This document shows positions 32,682 to 44,299 of a stretch of 64,000 nt of DNA, in pieces. The stretch comes from Aphrocallistes beatrix (Eukaryota; Porifera; Hexactinellida; Sceptrulophora; Aphrocallistidae): contig OY725489.1 of the NCBI GenBank assembly GCA_963281255.1, positions 6,882,523 to 6,946,522 on the forward strand. Direction: 5' to 3'. Made by a program: the position numbers and the translations under genes. Position 1 is the first letter of the stretch. Each line of letters begins with the position of its first letter. The notes beneath the pieces were generated by a model, which saw nothing but the letters and a program-made list of their open reading frames with translations, made no database searches and had not been told where the DNA came from.

Positions 32682-34027
32682 CAAGCACGCTTTGCTTGCT
32701 TGCGCTGCGCGACTTGCGGACACTGTGTTTCCGCAGAGTCGCCCTGCGGGCGCCTGGAGTTACTCAATCTAACCTATTTTGGGAATTTTCTTTTCTTTAT
32801 ATAAATATTTTAAACAAAGGTCAACGAAAATTTCTCAGATGGATCCGAAAATATTATATTCGAATATTCGTTGGAAGCTAGTCTTACTTTATGTATCTAT
32901 TGTATACAAAAGTAAACAAATCGATCATCAAATTTACTTGAAAATATGTGATATTCGAAATCTACACCCCTGAAAACCTCATGTCAACCGTTGAAAGCAA
33001 GTTTCCAACATATTTTTGAGATTTGTTTACTTTATGTATCTATTTTAAACAAAAGTAAACAAATAATTTATCATATAGATCTGAAAATATGATATTCGAA
33101 ATCTACACCCCTAAAAACCCCATGTCACCCGTTGGAAGCTAGTCTCTAGCATATTTTTCAAAATTTGCCAAATTGTGTGAAAATATGTATATAGAGGTGT
33201 GAAAATATGCACAAATCTTTTTTTATTGCCATACACTATAATACATTTAAGATATCAAACATAAGTTGTGGCCATTAATTATTAATGACAATGACGATAT
33301 ACACTAAGCGGACAAAAGAATTTCAACACTTGATTCTTTCCCGTACAAATAATACTAAATCGGATTTTTTCATGAAGGGCAATACGTTCAAATTCAAAGA
33401 GATACTAAAAATCTGATTTCAGATTCGAAATCTACACATTCGAATTAGTCATAGTTGAACATAACTAATAAATTACTCAACTAAATGAACAATCTTATCA
33501 GCCTGAGCCACCATAGGTAATTCATTGCCATCATGTATAGTGGTCAAAATGGGTGTATGTGGCATAAAGTGGCACTGATTGATAACTACAAATAGTTAGG
33601 AATGAATGATTATTAGAGAAATTAACCTGTGACAAATTTGAATGCATATTATTCGAATCTGGAATCCGATTAGCTGTATCCCATACCGTTTAGAAGTAAC
33701 CCTCTTCATGAATAGACCCATTTTAATATTATTTGTATGGGAAATAATCAAGTGTTGAAATACTTTTGTCCGCTGAGTGTATGTAGTGTCGTACAATGGT
33801 TTCCATTGTGATAGTGCAGTCATATATTTTGTATAGAAAAAGTGTGAAAAAGTGTTCTCCATTTTTTTTGCAGAGGTGTGAAAATTTCGCTTAGATTTTC
33901 GAACTTTCCTAGATTCATCATTTGACACCTACATGCCAATTTTCCTATCTCTACGACTTTCCAATTCTTCAATCAATTCGGACAAACAAACAAAAAAAAA
34001 TTAATCCTAGCATTTTAATATATAAGA
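32682..34027 (-). mobile_element. HLE-B copy, complete, carrying a nested MITE
   Basis: 3' end CAAGCACGCTTTGCTTGC at 32682, with stem CGCCC-TGC-GGGCG, three internal units (each with CCCCTGAAAA or CCCCTAAAAA and GGAAGC), GGTGTGAAAATATGC, then CAATTCGGACAAACAAAC and TTTTAATATATAAGA at 34027. The MITE 33302-33779 interrupts the second half. Confidence 0.85.
33302..33779. mobile_element. TA-flanked MITE, 478 bp, nested in HLE-B
   Basis: CACTAAGCGGACAAAAGAAT and inverse CACTCAGCGGACAAAAGTAT; TA at 33300-33301 and 33780-33781. Long inverted repeats continue inward. The minus-strand ORF at 33596-33928 is a chance frame across the junction. Confidence 0.82.
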
Positions 34028-34266
34028 TTTCTGAGGTGATTTTGAATGACCATAACTTACTATCAAATCTGTTAGGCAGTACTTCAATGCAATTCTTCTC
34101 AACTATACACTCATTCTAACGATTTCTATTGAAACCTTTCCAACTCTTTGATACTCAACTTTTTTTTAAAAATTTTTTTCACTTCCGGGGGGCTTTTTTT
34201 TCTCTTTTGGTCTCGAAGTTAATTCTGATAAGCTAGTTAAGGCAATTCAACTAATTTTCAGCGAAT

Positions 34267-35111
34267 AATGCAGAAACAACGTAGAGAAGATGTGGCTAAG
34301 CTCATTGAAACTTCAAAACTTCCAATGGAGGACATTGCTTCTATGTGAGGTGTCACCCTGAAGACGGCTTATAATGTTAAGCAACGGATTTCAGCGGGAA
34401 AAAGCATTGAGCACATGGGTAGAGCGGGGCCTAAAAGGTGCCTCAACAGATGAGACAGGATCTCACTCTCTCTAAATATTAAAAAAAATCCCCGAATTTC
34501 TTTGCGGACTATGCAGAGTAGTCTAAAGGTTTCACGAGGCATTGATGTGTCGTATTCAACGGTGAGGAGATGCATCAAAGAGATGTCCTATTCCAAGAAA
34601 ACTGTCATCAAAGGACCAAATATTACTCCCCTCCCATGAAGCATTGAGAGTTTTATGGGCTAAGAAACACAAGTTCATCAATTGGAACAAAATCTTCTTT
34701 ACGGATGAGTGTTCCATTTGGTTTTGTGGCGGGAAAGTACAGAGAATTTGAGAGAATTTCAATTCTATCGGATATTGTAATGTGATAAATGAATGTTTGA
34801 CAGAGACGGCAGACCTACTCTATCCAGACGTTTGGAAACTACTGGAGGATAATTCAAGCATTCATAAACCCAAGCTCTCTGTCAAATACAAAGAGGAACG
34901 CGCCATTAGATGTATAGATTGGCCATCCTGCAGCCCTGATTTGAATCATATAGATAATTTATGGGCTGTTATGAAGAGAAGGATTCTAAACAGGGCTCCT
35001 AAGACAATTGAAGATGTAAAAAAACTATGTAGATATAAAGTGGTGGAACCTTTGATCCTGAATTCATTGGCAACTTCACAAAATCTATGCGTAAGCGGTG
35101 CGACCTTGTGA
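34267..35111 (+). pseudogene. Tc1-like transposase, internally deleted
   Basis: Starts MQKQRREDVAKLIETSKLPM, an HTH of the Tc1 type, with a stop soon after (DIASM*G). Later frames give CLNR-like, RISLRTMQSSLKVSRGIDVS and YSTVRR blocks. The C-terminal part (34860-35060) reads CIDWPSCSPDLNHIDNLWAV, MKRRILNR, the SPDLN-PIENLW signature with E changed to D. The central catalytic part is largely deleted and several stops occur. Inactive; the terminal repeats were not delimited. Confidence 0.75.
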
Positions 35112-35367
35112 TTGCTGCTCAAGGCAGAAAGATTAACTATTAAACCATATCCTATTTAATTGTTACTAAGGGGCCATAGAACAAAATAAAACTTGAATGA
35201 GTACATATCAACTTGAGTTTTCAAGTTGCATTGGGTATAATAATTGTAAATAATTATGAAACAGACTGTAGCAAAATACAACGCTGCAATACAGAAATTT
35301 ATTGAAAAGGGTATTGTACAAGTGCATTGCGAAACCACTGTCGTTGGGCAACATACTTCTTATTTTA
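35112..35367. other. Unassigned spacer
   Basis: Nothing recognised between the Tc1 relic and the mariner. Confidence 0.5.
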
Positions 35368-36701
35368 CTAGGTCGTTCAATAAGTCTTGCGGGTCATGGT
35401 ATATTTCGCAAACTATAATAGTAAACAAATCAGTTTTTATCTATAAGACAACCTTATATCTTAGCTTGATTTACTGAAAATCTTGGCTTGATTGAATGAA
35501 AATTACAAATTTCTGATCAATTTATTCACACATCATTTCAACATACTGGTAAAATTATGGCTTCCAAGGATGACAATTTTAATCTGAAATGGAGAGCTTA
35601 CATTGAGTTTCGCACAAAACTCCGCATCCAGCCGGTACTCATCTACAACGAGTTGCAGGAGGTATTGTGCATGGACTGCCCTTCCAGATCAACGGTCGAG
35701 CGATGGGCTGCACGATTTCAGTCTGGAAATACAAACGTGTCAGATCTACCTCGATCTGGGAGACCGGTGTCCGTCAGCACCCCAGAGAATGTTGCTCTAA
35801 TCGAGAGCAAAGTCAGGGAAGATAAGTGTATAACAATCGAGCAGTTAGAGCAGAGTATGGAGATTTCATCGGGGGCCATTCATTCCATTCTGACTACTCA
35901 GCTTGGTTTCCGATCCATTTGCGGTAAGTGGGTCCCAAATAACCTCGGCGATCAACAAAAGCTCGCACGTGTAAAGACTGCCAAGAAACTCCTGGAAACC
36001 TATGACGGTTGTGATTCTAGACGCCTAGCTGAAGTTATAACCGGGGATGAGACTTGGGTATATTATTCAACCCCTTACAGCAAGTATAAAATGCGATCAT
36101 GGGTGAGAGGCGACGAAAGACCGGCCCAAATTCCTAGGCCCGACTTCAGAAAACCGAAGGTCATGTACACGATCTTCTTCAATAGTAGTGGAATAGTCTT
36201 GCAAATACCTTCTGAAAGTGGTAAAACAGTAAACGCAACGTTTTTTATAGAGAAAGTACTTCCAAACCTAATAAAAAACGTGGAAGAGCTCCGTCCCAGG
36301 CTAAAATGAGGGGAATAAAATTATTGATAGATAATGCTAGCTCCCATACAACCAAGCTCACTAAAAATTTCTTGGAATCAGAGGGGTTAGATTTACTTCC
36401 CCACCCACCCTACTCACCAGACCTAGCTCCCTGTGATTTTTGGCTATTCCCAAAGCTCAAAATCTACCTTCAAAGCAGGGAATTTTAGTCGAAACAAACC
36501 CTCGGGTCGGCCCTGTACCAGTTCTTCAAATCCACCCCCGAAGAAGAGTACAGAAATGCATTCATAAAGTGAGTGGAAAGATCGAAACGCTGTGTAGAAG
36601 TAGGAGGGGGGTATTTCGAATAAATAATACATTGAGACATATTCTATGACATTTATTTATGATTTTATGGTATGACCCGCAGGACTTTTTGAATGCCCTA
36701 G
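35368..36701 (+). mobile_element. Mariner transposon, near full length (1334 bp)
   Basis: Left end CTAGGTCGTTCAATAAGTCT, right end inverse CTAGGGCATTCAAAAAGTCC; both continue GCGGGTC. TA at 35366-35367 and 36702-36703. Size and layout are those of an autonomous mariner. The inverted repeats differ at about 4 of 28 positions. Confidence 0.92.
35557..36650 (+). pseudogene. Mariner transposase, frameshifted
   Basis: The first 250 codons are open: two N-terminal helix-turn-helix regions (residues ~1-110, with RSTVERWAARFQSG and RSGRPVS), then GDETWVYYS with the first catalytic Asp. A frameshift at about 36300 moves to LLIDNASSHTTKL and PPYSPDLAPCDFWLFPKLK, which hold the second and third Asp with 34 residues between them (D,D34D). 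Another shift and a stop follow at about 36488. The catalytic triad is present but never in one frame, so it is dead as it stands. Only few lesions imply a fairly recent copy. Confidence 0.9.
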
Positions 36702-36703
36702 TA

Positions 36704-37078
36704 GTTACAATATCGGCACAGATCTTATGCTAAGGATTTGTACCGAATTTGTAGCTAAAATAATATTTTTTTGCGTGACGATACATTAGATAATGGCTTA
36801 TGTTTTTCCAGAAATTACTTAATTATGGAAACTAAAAGACTAATTACTATACCTTTTATAGATATCTAGCTTGTTTAGATATCTATAATTATTCAGATAC
36901 TCGATAAACATGTGAATTTAATGATCTATACAACATGCATAATTGGGTCAAATATGAAATTGGCCAAAATTCAAATAGACAGACTGTTAAACGGATATCC
37001 GGACACCTAGCTCTAAATTATCCGGTATCCGGATATATGTGAATGGCAAATACTTCCAAACACTAAATGACAGTCTAT
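36704..37078. other. Unassigned; ATCCGG-rich patch at about 36970-37040
   Basis: GGATATCCGGACAC and TATCCGGTATCCGGATATAT resemble the patch at 32307-32400. No gene. Confidence 0.45.
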
Positions 37079-37232
37079 GTAGTGTCATACAATAATCTCT
37101 TTTGCGAGAGTGAAGTCATCTATATTGTATAGAACATGTGAAAAAAAATGCCAATTTTCATTATCTAGGAATTGCAAATTCTTCAATCCATTCGGATAAA
37201 CACGAAAAAATCCTAGCATTTGATATATAAGT
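37079..37232 (-). mobile_element. HLE-B 5'-part fragment
   Basis: ATGCCAATTTTCATTATC, ATTCTTCAATCCATTCGGAT and ATCCTAGCATTTGATATATAAG are the diverged 5' end of HLE-B. Confidence 0.6.
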
Positions 37233-37712
37233 TTTACATTTTTATTTGTGTGTCTCTCAAATGGTTTACAGGAGCATTCATCGCATTGTTCACAGGTTAC
37301 ATGCGAATTCGCCTCCGATTTTATTCTCGATAAAATTCGTACTCCATTAGTTTGTGAACACCCTTTTACCTCGGCTCCCAATTCCTGGGCAATACTGACG
37401 ACGTCCCAATTTGCGGAACCCTTTTTGATTCTCGAGATACATCAATGATTTTATTTTGTAGGATGTATTCAAATATCTCTATTAGCTTGATATACAGAGA
37501 TCTGTGATATTTGCTGAGGTAGAACATTGGAAAACCATATTTCTATATTGTATTCACACCTTAATTCCAAGTTTTTCTTCAATTATTACTATATTGTTGA
37601 CAGTATCCAGTTTTAGAGTTTAAGAACAATGAGAACATATCGTTTTCCATCTTCCAAGATTCGAAAATGTCGATTTTGCCACTACAATCTTATCGAAATC
37701 ACGATTGTCATT
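37233..37712. other. Unassigned DNA
   Basis: Two overlapping ORFs (37085-37381 minus, 37248-37448 plus) show no domain. The minus frame has CEQCDECSCKPFE, a possible zinc-finger scrap, but too short to assign. Confidence 0.35.
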
Positions 37713-37720
37713 GTCTAGTA

Positions 37721-38080
37721 CAGTGGTTCTCAACCGGGGTGCCGCGGCACCCTGGAGTGCCATTTGCTTCCTCTAGGGGTGCCGCAGGCCTTACCACACT
37801 TACATACTGCTTTATTTTATTTTCTATTGATACCATTGTCAATGTTGAATTTGATGATTGTCCTCTGACAATCCTCTGGAATAATTTATTACACAATCTT
37901 CACAATAATTTCCTAGTTTATTAATTAGTTATTCTATAATAAAGTCGTAATAATTCAAATCAATCTCCACTTTTACTATCATTTGTTCATTGGCCTGCCC
38001 CTAAGTCAAATTAAGGGGTGCCGCTGAAAGGTATAAGTTTAGAAAGGGTGCCGCGAGAAGAAAAAGGTTGAGAAACACTG
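37721..38080. mobile_element. hAT-type MITE, 360 bp, perfect 8-bp duplication
   Basis: Ends CAGTGGTTCTCAACC and inverse CAGTGTTTCTCAACC. GTCTAGTA flanks both sides (37713-37720, 38081-38088). Internal GGGTGCCGCGGCACCC palindromes occur near both ends. The 8-bp duplication and CAGTG ends define hAT. Non-coding. Confidence 0.92.
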
Positions 38081-38246
38081 GTCTAGTAGTTACTTTTCGA
38101 TTTTTACTACTTGAATTATCGCAAAAAACTCCCGTGCAGATGTCTTATCGATTTCACGGTATGCTTACCCATTCGTGAAGTGAGCTCTTATTGCATTGCT
38201 GACTTGTAAGTATCAGGCATTGATAAGGATGCTTAAGTTCTATAAT

Positions 38247-38720
38247 GACCCTTTGTATATAAGGCCTACCATCCAAATCTAAAAAATTAGATCAAGGATG
38301 CGATCGAGATAGTTGAACTAATACTTGATGCCTGAAACCTCTCAGAGCCGGTTTAAGGACACTTCTAAGTCTTTTTAAGGTTATATTTTGAAAACTGAAC
38401 TATCTAAGAATTAAATTTGATCTTATTTGATAGCCAAGAGACTAGTTCCTATTAAGCGATAATATAATTTCTACATCTAAATTCGATGGTTTACGAGTTA
38501 GACAATTTCTCTTATTAGCCACATTTGGTGATTTTCTAATAACTCGACAAACCATAGAATATAGACGTAGAAATTAGATTATTGCTTTAATGGAAAGTAA
38601 CTTATTGACTATCAAATGAGATCAAATGAATGACTAGCTATTTTCGTTTTGAAGATATGACTCAACTTACTAAATTCGTTTCAATGGCAACACTGGAAAT
38701 TAGCAACATTCCACTTGCGA
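38247..38720. mobile_element. Old relative of the CATAGCC elements
   Basis: TATATAAGGCCTACC, GGATGCG, GTTGAACTAATAC, GACACTTCTAAGT, TTCCTATTAAGCGATAATAT and CAATGGCAACACTGGAA follow the order found in the palindromic elements. The inverted half is present but diverged and short. Right end not resolved. Confidence 0.6.
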
Positions 38721-39440
38721 CCTGTGACATGACACGTACTTGTAAACTCCTACAGCAGTTTTTCTATACCAGGCTCGCCCAACATTTTTTGGCAGCAGGT
38801 CAAATAAGAGATCCTTTAGTTACTTGAGGGCCACACCGACCTTGGATATATCAAGGCAACATGATAACTGCTATTTAGTTGGTGATGGAATTAACTTGTA
38901 TTATTTAAATTACACTTTTCAGAAAATTTCTACATGTTTTATTTAATTATAGGAAATTATAAAAAGAGAAAACAAGTCAATGTCTGCTGGTATACTTGAT
39001 ATTACAATTCGCGAATTATGGAAGTTGGACATTTAGAATTAATTCCACAGAAAAAATACTATATTTTTATTGTTTAAAATCATTGTAGTTAATACAGCGG
39101 TTTTCTACCGTTTTACAGTGGACTCCATGACAATTAGTTGTATTCTGAGGACCCAATAAAAAAATTTGGAATCATGTGGACCCCCTGATATCTTCTATGT
39201 ACCACTAAGAAGTCAATGGGTCCCAGGTTGGGAACACTACATTTTCATGTAATGACTCAATAAGAGATTAATGTTGTTTTAAATGTAAATGTAAGAGGAG
39301 CAAATATTTTTGCCTTGTATTTAGTAATATATGCTCCTTTTAAATTGTCAATCAGTTTTCATGTAACAGACTGGATAATTTCAGGCAATATATACATAAG
39401 TAGTAACTGATGCAAATTGCCTGGAATTTCCAAGTATTTT
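38721..39440. other. Unassigned; hAT-like end motifs
   Basis: CAGGCTCGCCCAACATTTTT at about 38767 and CAGCGGTTTTCTACC (39098) with GGTTGGGAACACTA (to 39238) look like hAT MITE termini. No matched target duplication was found for either. Confidence 0.4.
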
Positions 39441-39469
39441 ATATAATAATTTATTTCTCCACTTCTTCA

Positions 39470-40640
39470 CGAGATGTAAATGCTCTAGCTCGACATCTCC
39501 CTTAGACTCCTGCCATTCTAACACGGTTTCCAGCGTTTCACAAGCCTGTGCTGATGATACACTGTTCTCAGTACATATAATTTTTTATAACGTCGTTTTA
39601 ATGCTTCTAGAATACCCTGATCCATGAGTTAGATCATAGAAGTGGTGTTTCCTGGAAAAAAATATCTCGTGATTGAAGCTTTTCCGCTGAGGGATGTGCA
39701 GGAGCATTATCCAATAGTAAAAGTGCCTTGTACTCAATAGCTAGCTTCTGATAAAATAGTTTAACGTGAGTCAGAAATTTGGATTCAAACCATTGTAAAA
39801 ATACTTTGGCATCCATCCAAGAATTTAACTGGGAGGCGTTTCATGTCAGTGTGTTTTATGCATCGAGGCCTGGCACTTTTATGTATAAAGGCCAGTGGGA
39901 GTTTGCAAGATCCGGAAGTATTAGCACAACCAACAAACTCACTCTGTCCTTAGATTGTTTGAAATTTTTTGCATTAGTTTCACCAGAGGAAACGAGTGAT
40001 CATGACGGCATTAATTTTTACCATATCCCAGTCTCATCGGCATTAAAAATATGGTCCTTGGTATGCAGTATGCCCTCCTTTTTTTACCAGAATTTGAAGA
40101 TCCCTACGAAAGAGTTCTATCATTAAACTGTCAGCTGAAAGCATCTCTACTTGAAGTTTCACAACTCGTATTCCATGACGATGACAAAGTTTCTGGAACC
40201 AGCCTGAGCTTGCTTTGAAAAAGCTCTGATCCAGTGCAGGATAGAGTTTAGGAAATAATTGCAACGTCTTCTTATGAAGGATAGGACCAGAAACGGTGGC
40301 AACTTTGGAGTGCTTTTTCAAAAACCAAATATGACTTACTTAATCTAGTTCTAGGAACAGAACTTGCTTTACAATGTAGCGCTTCTTTACGGAGGTGTGA
40401 TTGTCGCAGCTATTTACAAAAATTGATTTTTTCCTATTGTTTCCAGATGCCATTTATGATCGATGTAAGTATCAAAAAAATTTCCTAAACTATTAAACGT
40501 TGAGATTTTCCTTTTGCAAGTTCACCAATTACTTTTAACTTCAATTCAAGATTTGTTGATTGGTGCTTCCTCTTCTTTATTGATAGTACGGTAGCCATGA
40601 TTCTAGCAAGATGCTAACAATTAAGCCAATAACAACCAAA
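39470..40640 (-). pseudogene. Pogo/Tigger (TIGD-like) transposase pseudogene
   Basis: Read on the minus strand: GPILHKKTLQLFPKLYPALD, SFFKASSGWFQKLCHRHGIR, LSADS (CENP-B-type HTH, 40321-40080). A degraded catalytic part with an ADETG-like start and KNFKQSKDRVSLL follows, then LPVKFLDG, VFLQWFESKFLTHVKLFYQK, ALLLLDNAPAHPSAEKLQS (DDE_1 core with the DNAPAHP motif, about 39816-39640), and a shifted LMDQGILEALKRRYKKLY. Gene order and motifs match TIGD/Jerky-type pogo transposases. At least five frameshifts or stops. This could once have served the 332-bp pogo-type MITEs here. Confidence 0.85.
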
Positions 40641-41034
40641 ATACTCATTTCAATACTGGGCCATTATACGTATTGTCAGTATTGTCGGCACAGTAAAAAA
40701 ATGAAATATTAAATACACATAAATATATCAAATAGGGATTAGATTACCCCGGATCTTAGAACGCGAAATTCTGGGTTGCCGGGATCTTGGAATTCAATTC
40801 AATTAGAGTAAATAAAAACAACTGTATTGGCAATGAGTGCAACTGAATCGAATACATTTATGGGTGGAATATAATTCGATAACTCCCGGATCTTAGAAAT
40901 TAAATTCCAATCAATGGTAAACTTAGCTGTGCTGGTTTGGAAACTTATTTACAAAAATTCTGAAATTCGGGTAAATTCAGTTGCGGACACTCTCCGGAAC
41001 TGACTGGACTGCCTGGATCTGAGAAGTTCTACTG
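40641..41034. other. Unassigned DNA
   Basis: No feature recognised; phrases such as CGGGATCTTGGAA/CCCGGATCTTAGAA recur three times (about 40747-41020), suggesting an old local repeat. Confidence 0.4.
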
Positions 41035-41280
41035 TATTTCGAGATGTTATCTACCATATAATTAATCAATGTGAACGTGGTCATCCGAAAGACAACTCTG
41101 GGTAGCACAAAGTGTCACCAGCCGCACTGCGCAAGAAAGCAATCCCGCATGTCTTAAAATATTATAAAGGTCACAATGATGTTATAATTCCATGATGCGT
41201 CTTAGTGGCGCCATTGCCAAAAGACGCTAACAAGTAAAATTTCTGCTTTATTTGCCTGGTAGTTTCAACGCCATAATTAT
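41035..41280. mobile_element. Rearranged HLE-A remnant
   Basis: ATTTCGAGATGTTATCTACC with AGCCGCACTGCGCAAG (3' end, + orientation) is followed by GTCACAATGATGTTATAATTCC and CCATTGCCAAAAGACG in the other orientation. Much mutated. Confidence 0.55.
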
Positions 41281-41539
41281 TTAGAATATACAGTAGTTGT
41301 TGAATAACTATCTTCTGACTTGTAGAATCGTGTTCTGATCGAAACTAAATTTGATTTCCAATTGATTTTGCTCTAAATTTCAAAATTTAATTTAAATTGA
41401 CTTTGAAAAACAATTACCAAAGCAATTAAGACGGATTCAAATAGATGACTTAATCCCAATTTATTCCACGTAAATGTCTATCTTTGGTCGGTATTGTTAA
41501 TTATTCTAGCCAGATTTTTAATAATTTAATGCGCAGCTG

Positions 41540-42390
41540 AGAAAGCGACAGGTTGTAGATACTCTCCTTACTTCTACAATTTATACTACGAAGAGATTGC
41601 TCGTGTCGCCAAGATTAGCTTTGCGACTGTATATAATGTAAAATTTCAACAGAAGACATCTTCTAAACTCCAGCAAAAAAGTGAGCTAGAAGACCTAACC
41701 CTTGAGAAACGCTATTAAACAGAGTCTATCCCAGCAGATTGGAGGGAAACAATTCCTATCATTTCTGAACTTGCTTCTCACCTCGCAATTGATACCCCCT
41801 TTTCTACAGTTGGTAGGGTTCTAAATGATCTCCATTATAAAGAAGCCTTTTCTAATTAACCAATGCTATCCGAAAAGAACCGTCTTTATCGCATCAAATG
41901 GGCGAAAAGATATGTATACATATATATATACAAAATAAATCATGGTCTCATTCCATTTTCCATGGCGATAAGTCAATTTGGGTTAGTTGATGATGATTGC
42001 AGATTTGGGCAAAATCTGGGAAAAAAGGAATCGTCCGACTGTTGAGCATACTCCCAAGCTAAATGCCTTGGGGGATTTTTCTTCAATGAGTACCTTCTCT
42101 CTATGCATTTTTTCACCCAATATAAACGCTGACATTTTTTTGTGAATATTGTGGGTCCATCTTTTATCTTAACCCCAGGTTTTCCACGAGGATGATTGGC
42201 TGATTGTATTGAATAATCCCCCAAACATATATCTAAAAGTTTTTGAAATTTTTGATCGGGAAGATTCTGAATCAATTACCCTTGCTGTCCCAAAGCCCAG
42301 ATCTCAATCCAATTGAGAATTTATGCATGGATAACGATTAAAATAGGCCCGAAAACAACATCCGAGCTCAAGAATATTTAAAGAATTTTG
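41540..42390 (+). pseudogene. Tc1-like transposase, heavily decayed
   Basis: An HTH-like start at 41540-41660 (KRLLVSPRLALRLY). Later frames hold VGRVLNDLHYKEAF-like sequence and, at 42275-42330, LLSQSPDLNPIENLCMD, the Tc1 SPDLNPIENLW signature. The minus ORF at 41973-42275 is a shadow. Many stops; inactive. Confidence 0.65.
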
Positions 42391-42400
42391 AGAAAACATA

Positions 42401-42936
42401 CGAGTGTCGGCTGAAAAGTTCGTAAGTTGACTATCAAGGAGTTATGCTAGACCAATGAAATTTTTCATGCATTTATTTCTGCCATTTTTATTACAAAATC
42501 TATTTTTATTTACCTCTAAGGCATTATTTAGTAGTTCATAGATTACTTTAAAAGTTGGCAGTAGCGTGTATTTGTAAAAATGTACGACATATGGCATTGT
42601 GGAATTTTCAAGTACCATCGCTACTTGCGTGCCTCTGATTTCAGATTGATGGACCATTCACCATATTCTCCCGATTTGGCACCGACTTCCATCTGTTTCT
42701 AAACAGAGAAAACCTTTGGCTGTAGAGCAATATTGGAGCGATGACCAGATGATATCCACTGGAAAGGACTATTTTACCCTCCCGGCAGAAAAATTTTATA
42801 CCAAGGGGATCCAGGCACTGCAATACCAGTGGAAGAAGTGTATAGAGCTTAAAAGGGATTAGATCGAAAATAATCCCACAGTGGTCCCATCCCACAAGGA
42901 TCATACTTAGCCTACGAACTTTTCAGCCGACCCTCG
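42401..42936 (+). mobile_element. Deleted mariner (536 bp) with intact ends
   Basis: CGAGTGTCGGCTGAAAAGTT and inverse CGAGGGTCGGCTGAAAAGTT, with TA on both sides. The interior keeps only the C-terminal transposase part on +: DHSPYSPDLAP at about 42650, then EDYF-like and KFYTKGIQALQYQWKKCIEL, which matches mariner C-termini. A stop follows. The two minus ORFs here are shadows. Confidence 0.88.
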
Positions 42937-43091
42937 TACAACCTTAGTTCCTTAGACCCTTTTGTGATTCTATGACTCGTAGATGTAATTTAGTCCAGCA
43001 TTTAAAGGGTGAGCCCATAAAATATATTAAATTAGAGTGCAAGGTGTCCCAAAATTATTCTGCTATCCTCAATTTTCAAATAACATTTAAC

Positions 43092-43942
43092 CATAGCCTA
43101 CTATATATAAGACCTAAGAGTAACTTTACCAGGGATGCGGTAGAAGATGGATGAAGAAATACATGAGCTGCCTTAAATCATTAACAAAGCACAATAGAGC
43201 TTAGGAATGTATTACCAGCATATATAAATATGGTGTCAAAGCACCCATATCCGTTGTTAAAATTTAGATTAGTCATCAAATGATTGCGCAACAGGCTATA
43301 TTTGGGTCAAATTTAGTGATTTTCAGAGGTCGTTTAAGGGCACTTCTAAGTGTTTTTATTATCAAGTTTTTCGCATAGAACTGAGAAGTGAATGTGGTAA
43401 TACGAAAAATTTGGATTTTTTTCATGGAATGTTCTTACATTCCAGTGTTGCTATGAAAACGTGTTTTGGTCAGTTGGGGCTATATCTTGAAAACAGCGAT
43501 AGCTAGACATTCAAATTTAATCCCATTTGATAGCAAATAGGCTACTTCCTATTTAACTATTATAGCCCCAACTGACCAAAACACGTTTCCATAGCAACAC
43601 TGGAATGTATGAACATTCCATGTATTAACACATTCACTTCTCAGTTCTATGCGAAAAACTTGATAATAAAAACACTTAGAAGTGCCCTTAAACGACCTCT
43701 GAAAATCACTAAATTTGACCCAAATATAGCCTGTTGCGCAATCATTTGATGACTAATCTAAATTTTAAAAACGGATATGGGTGCTTTGACACCATATTTA
43801 TATATGCTGGTAATGCATTCCTAAGCTCTATTGTGCTTTGTTAATGATTTAAGGCAGCTCATGTATTTCTTCATCCATCTTCTACTGCATCCCTAGTGCC
43901 AAATTCGCAAGTTACTCTGAGGCCTTATTATAGTAGGCTATG
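43092..43942. mobile_element. CATAGCC palindromic element 3 (851 bp, 7-bp target duplication)
   Basis: CATAGCCTACTATATATAAG and inverse. ATTTAAC is at 43085-43091 and 43943-43949. Shorter than elements 1 and 2 because the central part is lost. Arms pair closely. Confidence 0.88.
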
Positions 43943-43984
43943 ATTTAACTAATACGGGATAGAAACATAATTGCTTTCCTATGT

Positions 43985-44290
43985 ATATATCCGCCTTTAA
44001 GTTGGATGCAAATTCGTTCTCGCATACAAGCTGTCAGATTTTTCAATATATCTCGTTCAATTGATGCCCATGCCGATTCTATCCTATTTTTAGCTCATTT
44101 AGGCTGGTGGCTGGTTCAAACTCATCTACCTTCCCTTTTAGCATAGACAAGAAATTTTCTATAGGGTTTAGGTCTGGTGAGTTACCTGGTCACACGCCTT
44201 TCTCCCAAAACCGTTCAAGCTTTCATTGCACCAATGTTGCGTTTTTTAGCAGTAGTAAGGACAGTTGCACCATCTTGCATCAATCCTCAC
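43985..44290 (-). pseudogene. Tc1-like transposase C-terminus
   Basis: On the minus strand: (M)QDGAT..TAKNAT, LERFWEKGV, then PGNSPDLNPIENFLSMLKGK, VDEFEPATSLNEL, and in another frame ERDILKNLTACM. The SPDLNPIEN motif and following K-x-V are Tc1 signatures. It joins the gypsy RT fragment at about 44300 without recognisable ends. A plus-strand ORF across it is a shadow. Confidence 0.7.
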
Positions 44291-44299
44291 ATTCTTCAT

